From the NCBI GenBank assembly GCA_040218875.1, contig JAVJQP010000134.1: DNA of 64,000 bases. The stretch is one strand, 5' to 3'. Below the pieces are notes generated by a model, which did not search any database, had not been told where the DNA came from, and saw nothing but the letters and a program-made list of their open reading frames with translations. Below are positions 1 through 9,072 of the stretch, piece by piece. Each line of letters opens with the position of its first letter. The first letter of the stretch is position 1. The stretch is from Coleofasciculus sp937127375 (GTDB lineage Bacteria; Cyanobacteriota; Cyanobacteriia; Cyanobacteriales; Coleofasciculaceae). Made by a program: the position numbers and the translations under genes.

Positions 1-2
1 AA

Positions 3-131
3 GATGGCATTGTCGATCGCGTTCGAGCAAAATTAGTGGGCGCATCAGATTTCTTGAATAAACCCATTGATGCAGGGACTGTACTTAATGTGATTAGCCA
101 GCATCTTAAGCAGGGTGTTGTTGGTCATTAG
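3..131 (+). CDS. Response regulator, C-terminal end only (partial, PatA/PilG-like by position)
   Basis: The window opens inside this gene; only the last 42 codons are present. They encode the end of a receiver domain: SDFLNKP carries the Lys-Pro conserved near the end of response regulators, followed by a terminal helix and a TAG stop. A receiver at the extreme C-terminus just ahead of two CheY genes, cheW, a receptor and cheA matches the PatA/PilG-like regulator that begins Pil/Hmp/Tax operons of cyanobacteria. The N-terminal part that would prove the subfamily lies outside the window, so that assignment rests on position alone. Confidence 0.75.
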   Translation, partial: DGIVDRVRAKLVGASDFLNKPIDAGTVLNVISQHLKQGVVGH

Positions 132-215
132 TCAGTGGTTTTAGGTGAAAATCACTGACTAACAACGAAAATTCAATCAAAACCATCCATTCTTATTCTA
201 CGCGAGGTAAATATC

Positions 216-581
216 ATGGGAACTGTTCTAGTTGTCGAAGATTCTGCCACCGATATGCAAATTATCATTAATTGTCTCCAGCAAGGAGGTATTAATGTAT
301 TGACGGCTGACAGTGGTGAAGCCGCCCTAGAAAAATTGAATACCCACAAACCAGATGTAATTGTCCTGGATGTTGTCCTTCCAGGATGCAGTGGGTTTGA
401 AGTTTGTCGTGATCTCAAAGCTGCCGCGAATACCAGCAAGATTCCCATTGTAATCTGCTCAACTAAAAGCGGTGAGATGGATAAATTCTGGGGCATGAAA
501 CAAGGAGCTGATGCCTATCTGGCGAAACCCGTTGATCAAGAGGAATTGCTCCGTACCGTTAAACAATTAACGCTGCGATAG
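216..581 (+). CDS. CheY-like single-domain response regulator (first of tandem pair)
   Basis: Stand-alone receiver of 121 residues, the usual CheY length, with no output domain. The acidic pocket is E8-D9, the expected phospho-acceptor is D52 (VIVLDVVLPG), the switch Ser/Thr is in VICSTK (82-83) and K104-P105 closes the site, so it should accept phosphate from the CheA hybrid encoded downstream. In PilH/HmpB/TaxY-type systems this protein is the small regulator of type IV pilus motility. A GAGG Shine-Dalgarno lies about 9 bases before the ATG. It is about 78 percent identical to the next gene by my own alignment, so the pair looks like a tandem duplication. Confidence 0.93.
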   Translation: MGTVLVVEDSATDMQIIINCLQQGGINVLTADSGEAALEKLNTHKPDVIVLDVVLPGCSGFEVCRDLKAAANTSKIPIVICSTKSGEMDKFWGMKQGADAYLAKPVDQEELLRTVKQLTLR

Positions 582-697
582 GCGTAATGTCCATTCAGTC
601 TAGATTAGTTATCACTGGATTGAGTTGCCAAGACAAGCCTTGATCCGTAAATAATCTAGACTAACCCTTCCATTTATTTTTTCATGAGGTTAAGACT

Positions 698-1063
698 ATG
701 GGGACTGCTTTAGTTGTTGAAGATTGCTTGACAGATTTACAAATCATTACTCAATGCTTACAGCAAGAAGGAATCAAAGTTCTCACTGCTGATAGTGGTG
801 AAGATGCGTTGATGAAATTGAGCAGCCAAAAACCAGATGTAATTGTTCTGGATGTTGTGTTACCGGGTCGGAGTGGATTTGAGGTTTGCCGAGACATTAA
901 AGATGCCGCTAATACCAAAAGCATCCCTGTGGTTATTTGCTCGACCAAACATGGCGAAATGGATAAATTTTGGGGAATGAAGCAAGGTGCTGATGCCTAC
1001 ATTGGTAAACCGATTGATCAAGCCGAACTTTTACGCACAGTGAAACAGCTAATCAGAAGCTAA
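698..1063 (+). CDS. CheY-like single-domain response regulator (second of tandem pair)
   Basis: Paralogue of the preceding gene with the same 121-residue length and no gaps; 94 of 121 positions are identical by hand count. It keeps E8-D9, D52, the CSTK switch segment and K104-P105. The block GEMDKFWGMKQGADAY is identical in both copies, whereas helix 1 and the C-terminal tail differ, which are the surfaces that usually set partner choice. A GAGG ribosome site precedes the ATG at the same distance as in the first copy. Relatives typically have one CheY here, so the second may be a phosphate sink or have its own target; this is inference. Confidence 0.93.
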   Translation: MGTALVVEDCLTDLQIITQCLQQEGIKVLTADSGEDALMKLSSQKPDVIVLDVVLPGRSGFEVCRDIKDAANTKSIPVVICSTKHGEMDKFWGMKQGADAYIGKPIDQAELLRTVKQLIRS

Positions 1064-1176
1064 TCAACGAGAGAAAGTAGAAGGATCTCATCTAAGTTTA
1101 GCCAAGGTCGTACAAGTATCTTTCTCCTTTGGCAAAATAGGTCAACAAGATACTCACACTGCCTAAGTTGTAGAGA

Positions 1177-1758
1177 ATGTCAATGTCCAACGTCTTACTC
1201 AGCTCAAATAGTTCATTACCAACTATCCCAATCTCAGAACAATTATCGAGTCTGGCTACCCAGGCAAATGAACAGTTTTTACGCTTTCATTTGTTACCGG
1301 ATACCACGGCTTTATTACCCATTCATCAACTCACTGAAGTATTGACGATTCCTAGAGGTCAAATTGTCCCAATTTTTCAAATGCCAGCTTGGGTAATGGG
1401 GGCTTACAATTGGCGGGGTGAAGTCTTATGGATGGTTGATTTAGGTCATTTAGTCGGACTTACGCCGTGGTATCAACAAGCCGCTAGTGGTTCAGCTTAT
1501 ACGGCGATTGTGCTGCAAGCCAAAACCAAATCGTCAACTTCAACCCAAGCCAACAGCGAAATGCTAGGACTCGTGGTGAACCGAGTTGAAGATATTGAAT
1601 GGTGTCATGTTGATTGGATTCAATCTCCTCCCTCCGCTAGTGTTACCCCGGAACTGGTGCCATTCTTGCGCGGGTACTGGTTGAAAAATAATGGTGAAAT
1701 GCTCGTGATTATTGATGGAAATGCGATTATTGCATCGATGCCAAAGCAATCTGTTTAA
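1177..1758 (+). CDS. CheW-like chemotaxis coupling protein
   Basis: CheW-domain protein of 193 residues that should dock the receptor (2218-5064) onto the CheA hybrid (5329-8883). Visible family features are the opening FLRFHL strand, the LLPIHQLTEVLTIPRG segment and the VMGAYNWRGEVLWMVDL core with the conserved NWRGEV turn, followed by a late LVVNRVEDIEW strand. The N-terminal 30 residues are low complexity. ATG at 1177 and ATG at 1183 are both possible starts. It equals PilI/HmpC/TaxW in cyanobacterial pilus chemotaxis operons. The gene lies 113 bases downstream of the second cheY, same strand. Confidence 0.9.
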   Translation: MSMSNVLLSSNSSLPTIPISEQLSSLATQANEQFLRFHLLPDTTALLPIHQLTEVLTIPRGQIVPIFQMPAWVMGAYNWRGEVLWMVDLGHLVGLTPWYQQAASGSAYTAIVLQAKTKSSTSTQANSEMLGLVVNRVEDIEWCHVDWIQSPPSASVTPELVPFLRGYWLKNNGEMLVIIDGNAIIASMPKQSV

Positions 1759-2217
1759 GGGGTAAGGAAACAGGTATCAGGCAATAGGTAATGTCAATGA
1801 ATCTTCGCTTATCCCATTTTGTAGAGATGTACCATTTTAGTCTGTAGGGGCGGGTTTCACTATTCCCTTAGCTTTTTCACCCCGATGCAACTAAACCCGC
1901 CCTGATCAAGTGTTTTGTTTTCAAGGTTTTCGATCTAACTCATCAAGTGCGAATCAGGGTGTTCTACCTTTCCATGATTAATTCATTGTTGTTTCCGTTT
2001 ACTGAACTTACAAAACCGATCAATGAATAGAACTGCCTAGTAATTAGTTGCAGTTAGATTTCCCAAAAAAGGCTTATAAGATTCCATATCCCAGCATCGT
2101 ATAACACCTACCAATGGAAACAGGCAAGGTGGCAAACCGTAGGACATGGACTCGAGTAAGTCCAGTTTTGAGCAATTGGCAAACTCCTCCGTATTTTGTA
2201 TTAAAAAGGTTCGATTC
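1759..2217. other. Intergenic spacer between cheW and the receptor gene, with one palindromic element
   Basis: No gene is supported here. The spacer holds one copy of the GTAGGGGCGGGTTT palindromic element (1844-1902) and otherwise AT-rich sequence that presumably includes the leader of the receptor gene. A short reading frame on the minus strand at 2037-2249 has no recognisable product. Confidence 0.5.
1844..1902. repeat. GGGCGGGTTT palindromic element, copy 1
   Basis: Starts GTAGGGGCGGGTTT and ends AAACCCGCCCTG, so the termini are inverted repeats around a centre of about 30 bases. The centre (CACTATTCCC...CACCCCGATGCAACT) is recognisably the same as those at 5154-5214 and 35590-35652, which shows a sequence family and not only a hairpin. 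Confidence 0.85.
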
Positions 2218-5064
2218 ATGACTAGACTTTCTCCCAAACCTGATACCAATGGTCGCGGTTCTTACTCGCAGAATCTACCCCCTGAGACCCAACCCTATTC
2301 CAGTGACTATCCCCCATCGATGCCCTATCGAACGTCTGGGACTGCTGATCAATCTCTACCTAAATTGCCCGCACTTGAGGCGATGGGAAAAACGCCAGAA
2401 CAGCGTTCCAACCGTCGCGGGTTGCTGTCTAGTCTGCGAAGTAAAGCGATTGGTTTAGCGCTAGCGATTGGAACATTACCCGTGTTAGCGGTGGGGGCGA
2501 CTGCCTACTTCACAGCCAGTGGCGGGATGTATGACCAAGTGGTGAGTAACGAACAAACAAACACGATTGACTTGGAAGACAAGTTAGAGGCGTTCATGGC
2601 AGAACGTTACAGTGACATTCAAGCCATGGCAGAACTTCCGGTGTTTAGTAATGCTGAAATTGCCAAGATTACACCCAAGGAAGAAAAGGAACGTCTGCTC
2701 AATTCCTATGAGAAACTGTACGACAGTTACGACAGTATTGGTGTGTTTGACCTCCAGGGTAACGTTCTTGCCCAATCAGACTCTGGAGAAATTCTCGAAA
2801 ATCACTCTGACCGAGACTATTTTCAAGAAGTATTGAGAACGGATCAGATCTACATCACGGAACCACGGCTCTCTGAAACGACTAACAGGTACGCTGTGTA
2901 TATAACCGCACCGATTAAGGATTCAGTCACAGGTAAAACCATTGGCATTGTCCGCACCCGTGAGCCGATGGAACGAGTGAATGTAATTTTCGGTGTAACC
3001 AAAGACCGACAACAAGAATTTCACCTGATTGATTCGTCAGGTAAGGTGGTGGCTGCAGACGATCCTAATGATGTGGGTCAAACATTTGAGGAAAAGTTTC
3101 CCAAGACGTATAGTCAAGTTCAACAAAACCAGGAAGAAATCTTGACCATTGTTGAAACCCGAACTGGACGGGAAGACGTTATTACTTACTCCCCGACAGA
3201 AGAGCTAGCTGAACTGTATAACCTCAACTGGGCGTTGATTATTGTCCGTCCCACTGAGGTGGCGTTTGCACCGCAACGGAATATGCTCTGGACTCTGGGA
3301 TTAGGGACAGGGGGTGCCGCCTTAATGGTGGGTGCAGTCGCGACGTTCGTGGCTGGGAACGCTACCCGACCGATTGTGGATGCAGCCAGTGCGGTGTCAA
3401 AAATTGGTCAAGGTGACTTGGATGCTCGCTTACAGGTGAAAGGAGATGACGAACTCGCCACTCTTGGTGCAAACATCAACGATATGGCGGGTCAGTTAGA
3501 GGTATTTATCCAAGAACAAGAACTCGCCGCCGAACAAGCCCGCTTACTGGCAGATATTACCGGTGCTCGCACCTTGAAATCCCAGGAAATCCGGGATCTA
3601 TTCCAGAAAGCCGTTGAGGAAACTCGTAAAATCCTCAACGCTGAACGGGTGATGATTTTCCAGTTTAATCCTGATGGCAGCAGCTATGTGGCGGCTGAAT
3701 CTGTGGCAATGGGTTGGCCCCGTAGCCTGAATGACAAGATGGAAGAACTTACCCTATCTAAGGAACGGCGCGAAACCTATAAAGATGGTCGTGTTGTTGC
3801 CACTAATCATGTTTTTGAAGCGGATCTGCCACAAGAAGAACAAAAATTAATGGCACGTCTGGGTGTTAAAGCGAACTTAGAAGTGCCAATTCTCCATGAA
3901 GGTCAACCATTCGCTTTGATCATGGCGCACCAATGTTCGGTTCCCCGTGAATGGCAAACGGCAGAAGTCAACTTCTTCAAACAGTTAGGGGGTCAGATTG
4001 GACTGGTAATCGACCGAGTTATGTTGCTAGAAAGCACAGACAAACTGGCGAAAGAACAACGGGAGTTGAAAGAAGGCTTACAACAACGCGCTTTAGAACT
4101 CCTGAAGGAAGTAGACCCAATTAGTAAAGGAGACCTAACCATTCGGGCGCGAGTAACCGCTGATGAAATCGGTACAATTGCTGACTCGTACAACGCCACA
4201 GTTGGAAACTTACGCAAGATTGTGGAACAGGTGCAAGACGCCGCCACTCAGGTGGCGACAACCACAAGTAGCAACGAAGTCGCTGTTCAATCCCTATCCG
4301 AGGAAGCCTTGCGCCAAGCCGAGCAAATTTCCAACGCCCTCAACCGCGCCCAAGACATGGCAGAAACAGTACGCTTGGTTGCCTCCCATGCGGAACACGC
4401 AGAAATAGCTGTGCGTGAAGCGTCTCAGACTGTGGCAGAAGGTGACGACAACATGAACCGGACGGTTGAAGGGATTCTAGCGATTCGTGAAACTGTAGCA
4501 GAAACGGCGAAAAAAGTCAAACACTTGGGTGAATCGTCACAAAAGATTTCCACGGTTGTTAACCTGATTAGCACCTTTGCCGCCCAAACCAACCTACTAG
4601 CGCTAAACGCCTCCATTGAGGCAGCTCGCGCTGGCGAAGAAGGACGAGGATTTGCGGTGGTTGCGGACGAAGTACGTGCCTTAGCGCGGCAATCAGCAGA
4701 AGCGACAGCGGAAATTGAAAAACTGGTGGCGGCGATTCAAGGGGAAACGAATGAAGTGGTGGCGGCGATGGAAGCTGGTACAGAACAGGTGGTTACGGGG
4801 ACAAAATTAGTGGATGAAACTCGTGCTTCTCTGAACAAAATTGCCACAGCTTCTAACCAGATTAACCAATTGGTTGAAGCGATTGCCGAAGCCACGGTTG
4901 TCCAATCTAAAGCCTCTGAAGATGTGACCCAAACGATGACGGATGTGGCGCAAATTGCTGCCCGAACCTCAGAAGAAGCCGGTTTTGTTTCGGCTTCCTT
5001 TGAACAACTGCGGAAAGTGGCTCAAGCCCTACAATCTGACGTGGGTCAGTTTAAGTTGAAGTAG
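2218..5064 (+). CDS. Methyl-accepting chemotaxis protein with Cache, HAMP, GAF and signalling domains (PilJ/HmpD-like)
   Basis: Membrane receptor that feeds the CheA hybrid downstream. With the ATG at 2218 (AAGG ribosome site 8 bases upstream; an in-frame ATG at 2146 has a poorer one) it is 948 residues. Order: Pro-rich N-terminus, TM1 about 77-100, a large extracytoplasmic Cache-like sensor, TM2 about 356-380, HAMP, a GAF domain about 450-615, a second HAMP-like stretch (ISKGDLTIRARVTADEIG), then the signalling hairpin whose tip EAARAGEEGRGFAVVADEV is intact. The GAF lacks an obvious bilin-binding Cys in a CH motif that I could find, so I do not claim phototaxis. No cheR or cheB is in the window and there is no CheR-tethering C-terminal pentapeptide. 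Confidence 0.92.
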   Translation: MTRLSPKPDTNGRGSYSQNLPPETQPYSSDYPPSMPYRTSGTADQSLPKLPALEAMGKTPEQRSNRRGLLSSLRSKAIGLALAIGTLPVLAVGATAYFTASGGMYDQVVSNEQTNTIDLEDKLEAFMAERYSDIQAMAELPVFSNAEIAKITPKEEKERLLNSYEKLYDSYDSIGVFDLQGNVLAQSDSGEILENHSDRDYFQEVLRTDQIYITEPRLSETTNRYAVYITAPIKDSVTGKTIGIVRTREPMERVNVIFGVTKDRQQEFHLIDSSGKVVAADDPNDVGQTFEEKFPKTYSQVQQNQEEILTIVETRTGREDVITYSPTEELAELYNLNWALIIVRPTEVAFAPQRNMLWTLGLGTGGAALMVGAVATFVAGNATRPIVDAASAVSKIGQGDLDARLQVKGDDELATLGANINDMAGQLEVFIQEQELAAEQARLLADITGARTLKSQEIRDLFQKAVEETRKILNAERVMIFQFNPDGSSYVAAESVAMGWPRSLNDKMEELTLSKERRETYKDGRVVATNHVFEADLPQEEQKLMARLGVKANLEVPILHEGQPFALIMAHQCSVPREWQTAEVNFFKQLGGQIGLVIDRVMLLESTDKLAKEQRELKEGLQQRALELLKEVDPISKGDLTIRARVTADEIGTIADSYNATVGNLRKIVEQVQDAATQVATTTSSNEVAVQSLSEEALRQAEQISNALNRAQDMAETVRLVASHAEHAEIAVREASQTVAEGDDNMNRTVEGILAIRETVAETAKKVKHLGESSQKISTVVNLISTFAAQTNLLALNASIEAARAGEEGRGFAVVADEVRALARQSAEATAEIEKLVAAIQGETNEVVAAMEAGTEQVVTGTKLVDETRASLNKIATASNQINQLVEAIAEATVVQSKASEDVTQTMTDVAQIAARTSEEAGFVSASFEQLRKVAQALQSDVGQFKLK

Positions 5065-5328
5065 TCATTGGTCATTTGTTGATTCATTTGATTAACCGCC
5101 TTGGTTTCAGAGAGTAGGGGCGATCGGCTTGTATAAATCAACAACTCCAGAAACAGGGCGGGTTTAGTCACATCAAGGTGCAATCGAAAAGATAGTAGTA
5201 AAACCCGCCCCTACAGAGGATCGGATCGCCCTTTATTCAACTTAAGGCTGGTGGGCAGTACCCACCCTACAGTAGACAAATGACAAATGACAAATGACAA
5301 AAAACCAATGACAAAGGACGAATAACAA
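5065..5328. repeat. Spacer made of nested palindromic elements and an ATGACAA array
   Basis: An outer element starts GTAGGGGCGATCGG at 5114 and ends CGATCGCCC-type sequence (GATCGCCCTTTATTCAA) at 5240. A GGGCGGGTTT element (5154-5214) sits inside it. Comparison with the uninterrupted relative at 18623-18687 supports insertion of one element into another. A short GGTGGGCAGTACCCACC palindrome follows (about 5249-5267; a related copy is near 30778), then from 5277 an array of ACAAATG/ATGACAA heptamers reaching the cheA start codon. Confidence 0.75.
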
Positions 5329-8300
5329 ATGGCACTCAACCCCGATATTCGCGATCAAGCCTATCAATTCTTTATTGAAGAAGCACCGGAACTTCTACAA
5401 AATATTGAAGCGGGTTTGCTTAACGTGCGTCAGGATCGGAGCACGGCAAATGTCCATGGCATTATGCGAGCCGCTCATTCATTAAAAGGAGGTGCGGCGA
5501 GTGTAGAATTGGAGGCAATTAAGACTATTGCTCATCGCCTAGAAAATATTTTCAAGGCACTCTACAACAAAACTGTTGAAATTGATACAGACTTAGAGAG
5601 TCAATTGCTGCAAGCTTATGACTGTTTGCGTCTGCCATTGATGGAGCAAATTGCCACAAATCAGTTTGATCAAGAGCAAGCCTTAGCGATTGCTGAACCG
5701 ATTTTTGAACAGATTGAAGCTAGGTTAGGTGATGCGTTAACTCAGGCAGATAATTTTATCCCCAGTTCATCAGAATTAGGGGTAGATATGGCATTATCCA
5801 TCTTTGAAGTGGATGTAGAACAAGGTTTGGAATTACTGTCTCAAGTTGTGGCAGATCCAGAGCATCATCCGGTAGCCGGAGAACTACGGGCGCAAGCGGA
5901 TGTATTTTCGGGGTTTGCCGAACTTTTAAATCTACCTGGATTTGGCGCGATCGCACAGATGGCAATTACGGCGCTAAATGCCCACCCAGACAAGGCGTTA
6001 GAGATTACTCAAGTTGCCCTGGCTGATTTTGATGCAGGCAGACTGGCAGTGTTAAATGGCGATCGCAGCCAAGGTGGTACACCATCGCCTGAGTTAATGG
6101 CGTTAGCGGGTGTGGCTGATGAGACCCCTGATAGAGAAGCCGGGGAAGCTGGGGAAGCTGGGGAAGCCGGGGAAGCTGGGGAAGCTGGGGAAGCTGGGGA
6201 AGCTGGGGAAGCTGGGGAAGCTGGGGAAGCCGGGGGAGCCGGGGAAGCTGGGGAAGCTGGGGAAGCCGGGGGAGCCGGGGAAGCCGGGGGAGAAGAATTT
6301 AAATTTATAGCTTATCCAAGCAGTATTGAGACCCCTCCCCTCAAAGGAGAGGGGAGTCAGACTATCTCTTCTCCCTCTTCTCCCTCTTCTCCCTCTTCTC
6401 CCCCTTCCCTTGCAGGGAAGGGGGCTGGGGGGTTAGGTTTTCCAGCATCCGAGGAGTCGCTGTCTCCTTCGTCTTTGGATACTGATGCTGAACCGCTTTT
6501 AGCCGATTTAGAAGAGGGGGTTCCCTCGTTGGAGGATGTTTTTGGGGAAGTAGAAGCCGACACCAGCCAGGAAGCAGAAGCAGAAACAGAAACAGAAACA
6601 GAACCGGAAGAGGAATTAACAGCAGCGTCGGCATCAAGTCTAAGTATACCTGCACCAGAAACCATAGAAGACGCGATCGCATCCATCGGGCAAGTGTATG
6701 AGGAATTGCCAGAAGTTGAGGATCTGCCTGCACCTGTGGCGAGTGATGACGCAACTCCCGCCGTTACCTCTAATAGTCTGGTTCCCTCAAAACGGGGTTC
6801 GAGTGAACTCTCTGCCACTCATCCCTCTGCCCAACCCACATCCGAGAACCAAGAACATCAATCAGTATCACCGAAACGTTCTAAATCTAAACAGGAACCA
6901 GCGACGCCTCACCTATCAGTGCGGGTTGACTCGGAACGACTAGAACGCATGAATAACCTGGTGGGTGAGTTAGCAATTAACCGGAATGGGTTATCCCTGC
7001 AACACCAGCAACTACAACGATCTGTGCGAGAGTTATTAGAGCGATTTAGCCGAGTGCAAAGCATGGTGGGTAATTTGCGGGAACTCTCAGACAAGATGCT
7101 GATTTCACCGGAACGCTATAATCCCCAGATCAATATCGCCCTGCTGAATCAACTGACGGAATTTGTCAGCCGCACCGAAGAGTTTGATTCCCTGGAATTG
7201 GATAACTATAGTATCCTCAACTCCCGACTGCAACAACTGATTGAAGATATGGTGCAGGTGGAAGAATCGGTGGATGATGTTGCCCTATTTGCCAAGCAAT
7301 CGGATCAAACATTGGAACAGCAACGGCAAATGCTGACCAGTTTACGGGATGAGTTGATGTGGGCGCGGATGTTGCCCTTGGGTGAGGTTCTCAACCGTTA
7401 TCCGCGTGTGATCCGAGATTTGTCTACTCGGTATGAAAAATCGGTTAATTTGAAACTGAATGGGACGAATGTTCTGGTAGATAAAGCGGCGTTAGAAAAA
7501 CTCTATGATCCGCTAATGCATTTACTTCGCAATGCTTTTGATCATGGAATTGAATCACCAGAGGTGAGGCGTCAGCAGGGGAAATCGGAAGTTGGACAAA
7601 TTGAGATTCGCGCCTATCACCAAGGCAGTCAAACCGTTATAGAGGTCAAAGATGATGGTCAAGGATTGAATACTAAACGGATTGGTCAACAGGCGGTTGA
7701 CATGGGATTTGTGTCACCGGAACAACTGACGACACTGACGCCGAATCGATTATTTGAATTCCTGTTTGAACCTGGATTTTCCACGGCGGAACAAGTGAGT
7801 GAACTGTCGGGGCGAGGGGTAGGATTGGATGTGGTGCGATCGCAGATGCGTTCCTTAAAAGGGACGATTTCGGTTAATTCATCGCCTGGAGTGGGGACAA
7901 CGTTTACCTTACGTCTACCTTTGACCCTCACCATTGGTAAATTACTCGTCTGTTTCGTTGGTTCCACGGCGTTGGCGTTACCCTCAGACAGCGTAGAAGA
8001 AATTGTCATTCCCAAAGGCAATCAAGTCAAAACCACCGGAGAACAGCGATTTTTACGCTGGCGCGGTCAAATTGTCCCCACCTATCGGTTAACGGATTTA
8101 TTGGACTATGCTTGTCCCTTACCCGAAACCTGTCCCAGTCAGGCGTTGGTTTCCGTTCCCTCACCAACCAATTGGGCGTTACCGATGCTGGTTTTGCGTC
8201 AAGATCAATATGTTCTCGCCCTAGAAATTGATCGCCTAGTCACAGAACAGGAGTTAGTGATTAAACCCTTTGGTAGTGCGATCGCGCCCCCTAGTTTTAC

Positions 8301-8883
8301 TTACGGTTGTACTATTTTAGGGGACGGCAGTTTAATCCCCGTGATTGACGGCGCTGTGTTAATGGATCAGCTTTTGGGTCAAAGTAGTCAGTCGATCTCA
8401 ATTACATCCAGTAACCGCACTCTTGTGAGCATGAGCGAGTCTTGTACTGCTCACACAAATGATAAAGCGCAAACCGCGAAAGCCCCCACTGTATTAGTCG
8501 TAGATGACGCCGTAGCATTACGGCGAACCCTCGCCCTCACTTTAGAACGATCCGGATGTCGGGTATTGCAAGCCAGAGATGGACGAGAAGCGCTGGAACA
8601 ATTGCGGCAAACTTCAGCGATTGATTTAGTCGTTTGTGACATTGAAATGCCCAACATGAACGGGTTTGAATTTCTCGGTCAACGTCGCCAAGATCCCCAA
8701 ATCTCAAAGGTTCCCGTGGTGATGTTAACCTCCCGCAGTAACGATAAACATCGCTGGTTAGCACGGCATTTAGGCGCAAATGCCTACTTTACCAAACCTT
8801 ACTTGGAACAAGAATTTTTAGGTGCGATCGAACAAATCTTGACCCAAGATAAGTCAAAACAGCCGCAATTACAACCCTCTTGA
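5329..8883 (+). CDS. cheA: Hybrid CheA histidine kinase with C-terminal receiver (PilL/HmpE-like)
   Basis: Central kinase of the operon, 1184 residues. Order: HPt domain with the phosphorylatable H50 in AAHSLKGGAAS; a helical region to about 245; a linker of about 270 residues; the dimerisation helices (LERMNNLVGELAINR, about 535); HATPase with N-box LLRNAFDHGIE (about 730), DDGQGL and GRGVGLDVV; a CheW-like domain about 860-1010; and a receiver from about 1052 with acceptor D1104 (VVCDIEMPNMNG). The linker contains 17 consecutive 9-bp units encoding (E/G)AG at residues 270-320, then a run of SPS repeats and acidic sequence. The ATG follows an AAAGGA-containing heptamer array. The domain set is that of PilL/TaxAY/HmpE. 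The linker is probably disordered and length-variable. Confidence 0.95.
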   Translation: MALNPDIRDQAYQFFIEEAPELLQNIEAGLLNVRQDRSTANVHGIMRAAHSLKGGAASVELEAIKTIAHRLENIFKALYNKTVEIDTDLESQLLQAYDCLRLPLMEQIATNQFDQEQALAIAEPIFEQIEARLGDALTQADNFIPSSSELGVDMALSIFEVDVEQGLELLSQVVADPEHHPVAGELRAQADVFSGFAELLNLPGFGAIAQMAITALNAHPDKALEITQVALADFDAGRLAVLNGDRSQGGTPSPELMALAGVADETPDREAGEAGEAGEAGEAGEAGEAGEAGEAGEAGEAGGAGEAGEAGEAGGAGEAGGEEFKFIAYPSSIETPPLKGEGSQTISSPSSPSSPSSPPSLAGKGAGGLGFPASEESLSPSSLDTDAEPLLADLEEGVPSLEDVFGEVEADTSQEAEAETETETEPEEELTAASASSLSIPAPETIEDAIASIGQVYEELPEVEDLPAPVASDDATPAVTSNSLVPSKRGSSELSATHPSAQPTSENQEHQSVSPKRSKSKQEPATPHLSVRVDSERLERMNNLVGELAINRNGLSLQHQQLQRSVRELLERFSRVQSMVGNLRELSDKMLISPERYNPQINIALLNQLTEFVSRTEEFDSLELDNYSILNSRLQQLIEDMVQVEESVDDVALFAKQSDQTLEQQRQMLTSLRDELMWARMLPLGEVLNRYPRVIRDLSTRYEKSVNLKLNGTNVLVDKAALEKLYDPLMHLLRNAFDHGIESPEVRRQQGKSEVGQIEIRAYHQGSQTVIEVKDDGQGLNTKRIGQQAVDMGFVSPEQLTTLTPNRLFEFLFEPGFSTAEQVSELSGRGVGLDVVRSQMRSLKGTISVNSSPGVGTTFTLRLPLTLTIGKLLVCFVGSTALALPSDSVEEIVIPKGNQVKTTGEQRFLRWRGQIVPTYRLTDLLDYACPLPETCPSQALVSVPSPTNWALPMLVLRQDQYVLALEIDRLVTEQELVIKPFGSAIAPPSFTYGCTILGDGSLIPVIDGAVLMDQLLGQSSQSISITSSNRTLVSMSESCTAHTNDKAQTAKAPTVLVVDDAVALRRTLALTLERSGCRVLQARDGREALEQLRQTSAIDLVVCDIEMPNMNGFEFLGQRRQDPQISKVPVVMLTSRSNDKHRWLARHLGANAYFTKPYLEQEFLGAIEQILTQDKSKQPQLQPS
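6136..6288 (+). repeat. 9-bp minisatellite, 17 units, in frame inside cheA
   Basis: Units of GAAGCTGGG with GAAGCCGGG and GGAGCCGGG variants, 17 in a row, each adding the tripeptide EAG or GAG. Because the unit is a multiple of three, gain or loss of copies does not shift the frame. The same nonamer occurs in other places of the window, intergenic and coding. A second coding nonamer run (TCTTCTCCC type, encoding SPS) lies at about 6364-6402 in the same linker. Confidence 0.95.
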
Positions 8884-9072
8884 TCAGGTGAGAGTTATCA
8901 GTTATCAGTGAGCAGTTATCAGAAGCAGGGGGAGCAAGGGGAGCAGGGGTAGATAGGGGAGATGAGGAAGCCAATTTCTCGGTGTAATCAGTGTAACTAA
9001 CTTCTCACTTTCCCACCCCACTCTCTCCAATAAATCTGTGAAATCAGTGTTTTGACAAAGGACAAATGACAA
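8884..9072. repeat. Spacer with STRR and nonamer-type repeats between cheA and cheW
   Basis: Contains CAGTTATCAGT-type short repeats (8890-8922), degenerate GGGGAGCA units (8926-8965) and, at the 3' end, GACAAAGGACAAATGACAA immediately before the cheW start. The last part supplies an AAAGGA Shine-Dalgarno-like sequence. No gene is seen. Confidence 0.65.
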
